A program made the translations under genes and the position numbers. From an uncultured Saprospiraceae bacterium (lineage in GTDB: Bacteria > Bacteroidota > Bacteroidia > Chitinophagales > Saprospiraceae): a stretch of DNA of 10,228 bases. The DNA lies in the NCBI GenBank assembly GCA_905479665.1, contig CAJQNM010000233.1, positions 1 to 10,228 of the forward strand, written 5' to 3'. Each line of letters begins with the position of its first letter. Position 1 is the stretch's first letter. Below are positions 7,328 to 10,228 of the stretch, piece after piece. Under the pieces are notes generated by a model that was given only the letters and a program-made list of their open reading frames with translations, was not told the origin of the DNA and did not search any database.

Positions 7328-7510
7328 GATTTAGGCGTCTACTGAAGTTAAGTGTACTATGCTTTATGGTCTAGTAGGTTTAAGGGCAGAAATGTTACCG
7401 GTGGGGCTTACCTTTCTTCAAGAAGACTTCGTACTCTATTTGCTCCCTTCGAATAGATGTACACATTTAGCATTCGCCATTTCGATGTGCGAGCGGGCAC
7501 AGTTGCGAGT

Positions 7511-7534
7511 TGTCCCCTACTAAATGACGGGACA
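7511..7534. repeat. Inverted repeat TGTCCC-N12-GGGACA
   Basis: A perfect 6-bp inverted repeat with a 12-base spacer, in the non-coding region upstream of the TonB-type receptor gene (minus) and the degraded plus-strand gene. It could be a binding site for a dimeric regulator or a small hairpin. It lies immediately before a second AT-rich inverted repeat. Confidence 0.35.
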
Positions 7535-7561
7535 CATTATATAAAATTATAATATGTAATG
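7535..7561. repeat. AT-rich inverted repeat (9-bp arms)
   Basis: CATTATATA and TATGTAATG can pair over nine positions, one of them a T-G wobble, around a nine-base AT loop. It directly abuts the preceding inverted repeat and lies about 40 bases before the start of the degraded plus-strand gene. It may be a regulatory site or a weak hairpin; AT-rich composition raises the chance of coincidence. The rest of 7328-7601 shows no gene. Confidence 0.3.
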
Positions 7562-7601
7562 AAGTTTGATCATCTTTATAGTTCACAAAAACAAAATAGA
7601 G

Positions 7602-7947
7602 ATGTCCCCCTCCACTACGGTCTCCAAGATTGAAACTATTGTTAATAATGGCCTGTTCAAGGATCTTGATAGATGGATGACTATGCTAGTTAAAGGAAAT
7701 GAGGACATGCCAAAGTCGGAATACAATATTCGCTTTATGATATAAGGACAAATCACACGAAGTGAACACATCAGTAAATACAGCTCCTTGCAACATCTGG
7801 AAGAAAGCATCGAGTTTGGTTACGAGGCGGGTACTGTCAACGCATATTCGCGCGTGGTCCCATGAAAAGGAGAGGACTCGCAATGATCTCTGTGATATAA
7901 CCACGATTCTTCATTTCCTGGACAATGGGATAGTGGTTTTATTGTAG
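7602..7947 (+). pseudogene. Degraded gene of unknown family (TAA plus a frameshift)
   Basis: From ATG 7602 a frame of 47 codons (MSPSTTVSKIETIVNNGLF, then FKDLDRWMTMLVKGNEDMPK) ends in TAA at 7743-7745. The same frame continues open for 39 codons to TGA 7863-7865, reading as a helical, charged protein (GQITRSEHISKYSSLQHLEE, then SIEFGYEAGTVNAYSRVV). Near 7855-7862 a change of frame gives SHEKERTRNDLCDITTILHF and LDNGIVVLL to a TAG at 7945-7947. The first stop could be CAA to TAA (Gln), one change. Joined, it would be about 114 residues with no signal peptide or membrane segment. I do not recognise the family. Codons are rich in first-position purines and amino-acid makeup is soluble-protein-like across all three parts, which is why a decayed gene is preferred over chance. 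Its original end may lie further right. Confidence 0.5.
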
Positions 7948-8059
7948 AGTGCTATGAATTCCTGCTGGTGGCCCCATTTTATCCGATAATAATTTTTCTA
8001 TCACGTACGGTTTTTGCTTGTGACTTTCTTGTTGGCTTTTGCACAGAAAGGGTAGATTG

Positions 8060-8081
8060 AAAAAAAGGGCTTACTCTTTTT
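8060..8081 (-). terminator. Possible weak terminator at the end of the glycoside-hydrolase-like gene
   Basis: On the minus strand AAAAAG and CTTTTT pair across an eight-base loop, and the right arm runs into seven T residues. The hairpin overlaps the TAA stop codon. The stem is nearly all A-T, so it would be weak; the T run is the main support. Confidence 0.35.
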
Positions 8082-9126
8082 GAGTATATATTTTCTCCAC
8101 GATCTTAATTTTTGCCTCATCATTTGCGATTGATCCTGAGGTAAACATCATCACACCGGTAGAGGGTTCCTGTAATCCTGATTGCAACACCGCACTGAAT
8201 TCCGTTGCGGTGACTTGATGAGCTTGAACGATAGGCCAGATGTAGGGATTGAAGTTGGTCTCATCGTGCAATTTCTTACCAAGCCAGCGCAGATAATCAC
8301 TGACCCAAGTTGGTGATCTTTCCATCCGGCCATGGTAGACCATGGGAGAAAAGACATCCGTATGCTCAGCTAGGGCATCCAGGTCTAGTCCGAGAATGCG
8401 TTTTCGAGCGCCCTCGAATTCTTCATCGGTCCAGGGGCAGTGGTAGATGCCAAGTAAGGCTCCTGGACGCTCTTCCTCAATAATGTCCGCGCAAGCGGTG
8501 ACCCAATCGACGATGACTTGACATCGCCAGTCGCGCCAGGTAGAGTCTTGATTTTCCAGAATCCATGCAGCCTGCTGCTGGACATCTCCGGTTGGCCATT
8601 CGATATTGGTATGAGAGGTGAAAGCTCTTTGGCAGTCCTTGCAAAAACACGTTTCGGGCAAAATCGGCTCCTTTTCCTCAAATTGGGCATGCCAATGCAA
8701 ATAATCAAGCCACACGCCATCAAGAGGATATTTCTGCAGCAGCCCTCGCAGTTGCTGCATTCGATGGGAAAAGAATCCGGGATCGGTGGGACAGACTCCT
8801 AGAAACCAAGAGGCAGGCCGCACTTGTTTGCCTTGATCATCAACCGCCCAGGCTTCCGGGTTCTTCTCGACATAGTTCTTGCCATTAAGCGTGGCAAACT
8901 CCGCATAAATCTTTAGGCCGTCCTCCTTTGCCCGGGCTATCGTCTGAGAATCTATGGAATGACTGCGGATAAATACGGCGTTAATACCCAGCTCAGAGAG
9001 GAGGAAACCCTTATCCCATAAAGGTTGGGGGTGCCCATAGACGCCCTTCACCAAAGGAGATTGCGCAAAGAGCAGAGGGAGGATTGCTGTGCACAGTACC
9101 GCAGTCAGGACATACTTAATTCTCAT
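8071..9126 (-). CDS. Secreted TIM-barrel glycoside-hydrolase-like protein
   Basis: A 351-residue protein with a Sec signal (hydrophobic residues 6-20, likely cleavage near LLFAQ). The rest looks like an (alpha/beta)8 barrel of the 'hypothetical glycosyl hydrolase' (GHL) kind. INAVFIRSHSID (49-60) and GLKIYAEFATLNGK (70-83) resemble early barrel strands. VCPTDPGFF (111-119) and YPLDGVWLDYLHWH (133-146) match the 'C.n.p.....DGiw.D' pattern, with D136 and D141 as candidate active-site or substrate-binding acids. ETCFCKDCQRAF (159-169) gives a C160-x-C162-x2-C165 cluster, which could bind metal; related GHL-type proteins often carry cysteines at this place. Later segments (GALLGIYHCPW, DVFSPMVYHGR, YIWPIVQAHQV and GVMMFTSGSIAN) fit the C-terminal barrel strands. 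Substrate unknown. The ATG 9126 is set by the signal peptide, with a weak AGGAT before it. It is intact, unlike the gene to its right. Confidence 0.75.
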   Translation of the reverse strand: MRIKYVLTAVLCTAILPLLFAQSPLVKGVYGHPQPLWDKGFLLSELGINAVFIRSHSIDSQTIARAKEDGLKIYAEFATLNGKNYVEKNPEAWAVDDQGKQVRPASWFLGVCPTDPGFFSHRMQQLRGLLQKYPLDGVWLDYLHWHAQFEEKEPILPETCFCKDCQRAFTSHTNIEWPTGDVQQQAAWILENQDSTWRDWRCQVIVDWVTACADIIEEERPGALLGIYHCPWTDEEFEGARKRILGLDLDALAEHTDVFSPMVYHGRMERSPTWVSDYLRWLGKKLHDETNFNPYIWPIVQAHQVTATEFSAVLQSGLQEPSTGVMMFTSGSIANDEAKIKIVEKIYTQKE

Positions 9127-9229
9127 AATGGTATCCTAATTTCACTCGTTTACGTTTAGCTCTAAGATATACTGTTTAAAAATGGTCCCAATGCTTATGG
9201 CGGAACTCTATCACAGTCATGGAAATTTT

Positions 9230-9245
9230 CCGGCTTACAGGCCGG
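9230..9245. repeat. GC-rich hairpin CCGGC-N6-GCCGG
   Basis: A perfect 5-bp inverted repeat with a six-base loop lies between the 3' end of the corA pseudogene and the glycoside-hydrolase-like gene, both on the minus strand. No T run follows on the minus strand, so it is not a normal terminator. The rest of 9127-9287 shows no gene. Confidence 0.3.
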
Positions 9246-9287
9246 TCCCTTAGCGAACTGGAAAGGCTGGAGGTTGACCAGATCATT

Positions 9288-10228
9288 TTATAGCCATTTT
9301 TTCGTCTAAAATAAATTAACATGCCAGTCGCCAAGACGATCATCACTCCCCACATGGTAAATAGCTGTACTGATAGTGCAACTCGGGCACGTTATCGAAG
9401 TTTGTGCCATAAATACCAGCGATAAAGTAGTGTGATAAATATTGAGTTGATCGGATAAAATTTCTCGGTAACTATCCGACGAATCACTGGCTTGATTAAT
9501 GTTGTCTTGGAGTTCTTTTAGGTGCACATCCACTGAGTTGGTGATGTGTGGTGATTCAATTTTGCTCAGAAGCAGAATCATTTCTCGACCGGGCCTAATA
9601 TTTCGACGTAAGAAATTGAGCTCTCGTTTATACGTATTGATTTTATCAATAACAGCTTCATTGGGCTTGCGCAATAGGCTGTCTTCCAGTGTTTCGACCT
9701 TTTCGCCCAACTCATTTAGTACGTAAATATAATTGTCTATGACATCAAGCAGGGCAAAGAGAAGATAATCGGTATTTCAGCTGCTAATGCGTGGTCTTTG
9801 TTTTCTAATGCACTCACGCACAGGTTCGAAGACATCGCCTCTAACTTCTTTAAAGGAAATGAGCACCGATCCAGTGAGAATGATGCTGAGGTTTTCGACT
9901 GTGATCGCTGAAGAATTATCTTCGTGCTGAAGCATCTTGATGGAAAGTAAAAGACAATTGTCATATGCCACTACTCGCGGACGAGCATATGTATTAAGCA
10001 CTTCAGCCAATATCATTTGATCAAGATTAAATACCTCGCCAATTTCTTGTATAACTTGCATGTCATGCAAGCCATCGATGTTTAGCCATGTGACGGTTTT
10101 ATCGGTCTGATATTTCGTGACCTCTTCAACCTTATGAAGTCGCCCCTCTTCGAAGATATCAGGATTAAAGTCAATGGCCCGTAACAGTATATCATCTGAC
10201 CACTGATCAAAGATAGGCTTACAAGTGC
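9288..10228 (-). pseudogene. corA: corA magnesium/cobalt channel gene with several disabling lesions, N-terminus beyond the window
   Basis: From the right edge 149 codons match the cytoplasmic domain of CorA: TVTWLNIDGLHDMQVIQEIG, LAEVLNTYARPRVVAYDN, VLISFKEVRGDVFEPVRECI and RKQRPRIS. A TGA (9777-9779) then falls where the family usually has Gly (GGA to TGA). The same frame resumes with NTDYLLFALLDVIDNYIYVL and the long coiled helix as far as YREILSDQLNIYH. About 25 residues, including most of the first membrane helix and the 'NEVMKVLT' region, are missing near 9424-9436. The next frame reads FIAGIYGTNFDNVPELHYQY, where the GMN signature has become GTN. A one-base loss near 9359-9361 moves to a third frame, TMWGVMIVLATGMLIYF, the second membrane helix. 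A lost A in the A-run (9297-9302, shown as T on the plus strand) would restore the expected RRKKWL end at a TAA, 9288-9290. No functional channel can be made from this copy. Confidence 0.85.

Noticed and set aside
9499..9726. 75-residue plus-strand frame rich in Ser and Arg
   Set aside because: It lies antisense to the coiled-helix region of the corA pseudogene and mirrors its codon pattern; no independent evidence.
4236..10228. Alternative genetic code or systematic stop-codon recoding
   Set aside because: The interrupted genes use TAG, TAA and TGA, and frameshifts and a deletion accompany two of them. The intact genes end normally, so decay or sequence error explains the pattern better.

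Overview
The window looks like a piece of a Bacteroidota chromosome, probably Cytophagales-like or a related lineage. The best indicator is a TonB-type outer-membrane beta-barrel protein with an N-terminal carboxypeptidase-regulatory-like domain, a typical Bacteroidota architecture. Weak Shine-Dalgarno sequences before most genes and a moderate base composition fit this. The assignment is an inference; no rRNA, tRNA, CRISPR array or insertion sequence is visible.

Layout. (1) 1-2090, plus strand: the 3' end of an FAD-dependent NAD(P)H oxidoreductase with a BFD-type [2Fe-2S] domain (NirB N-terminal-half type), followed 5 bp later by a 470-residue protein ending in a rubredoxin domain. The larger part of that protein resembles siroheme-free nitrite/sulfite reductase half-domains. 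Together they look like an electron-delivery pair, most likely for assimilatory nitrate/nitrite reduction encoded to the left. (2) 2272-3141, minus: a Tat-exported aldo/keto reductase. (3) 3310-4215, plus: a secreted six-repeat PD40 (TolB-like) beta-propeller. (4) 4236-4565, minus: a small four-helix 'phage holin family' membrane protein broken by an in-frame TAG. (5) 4868-7327, minus: the intact TonB-type receptor. (6) 7602-7947, plus: a degraded gene of unknown family (TAA plus a frameshift). (7) 8071-9126, minus: a secreted TIM-barrel glycoside-hydrolase-like protein. (8) 9288 to the right edge, minus: a corA magnesium/cobalt channel gene with at least four lesions.

The main observation is the mixture of intact large genes with at least three interrupted ones. 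None of the interrupted genes reads through as one protein, but each is clear once its frames are joined. They carry three different stop codons (TAG, TAA, TGA), which argues against reassignment of a single codon and for local gene decay. Two of the four corA lesions are single-base losses in homopolymer runs, so sequencing or assembly error must be excluded for those. The other genes are mostly single transcription units; only the first two plainly form an operon.
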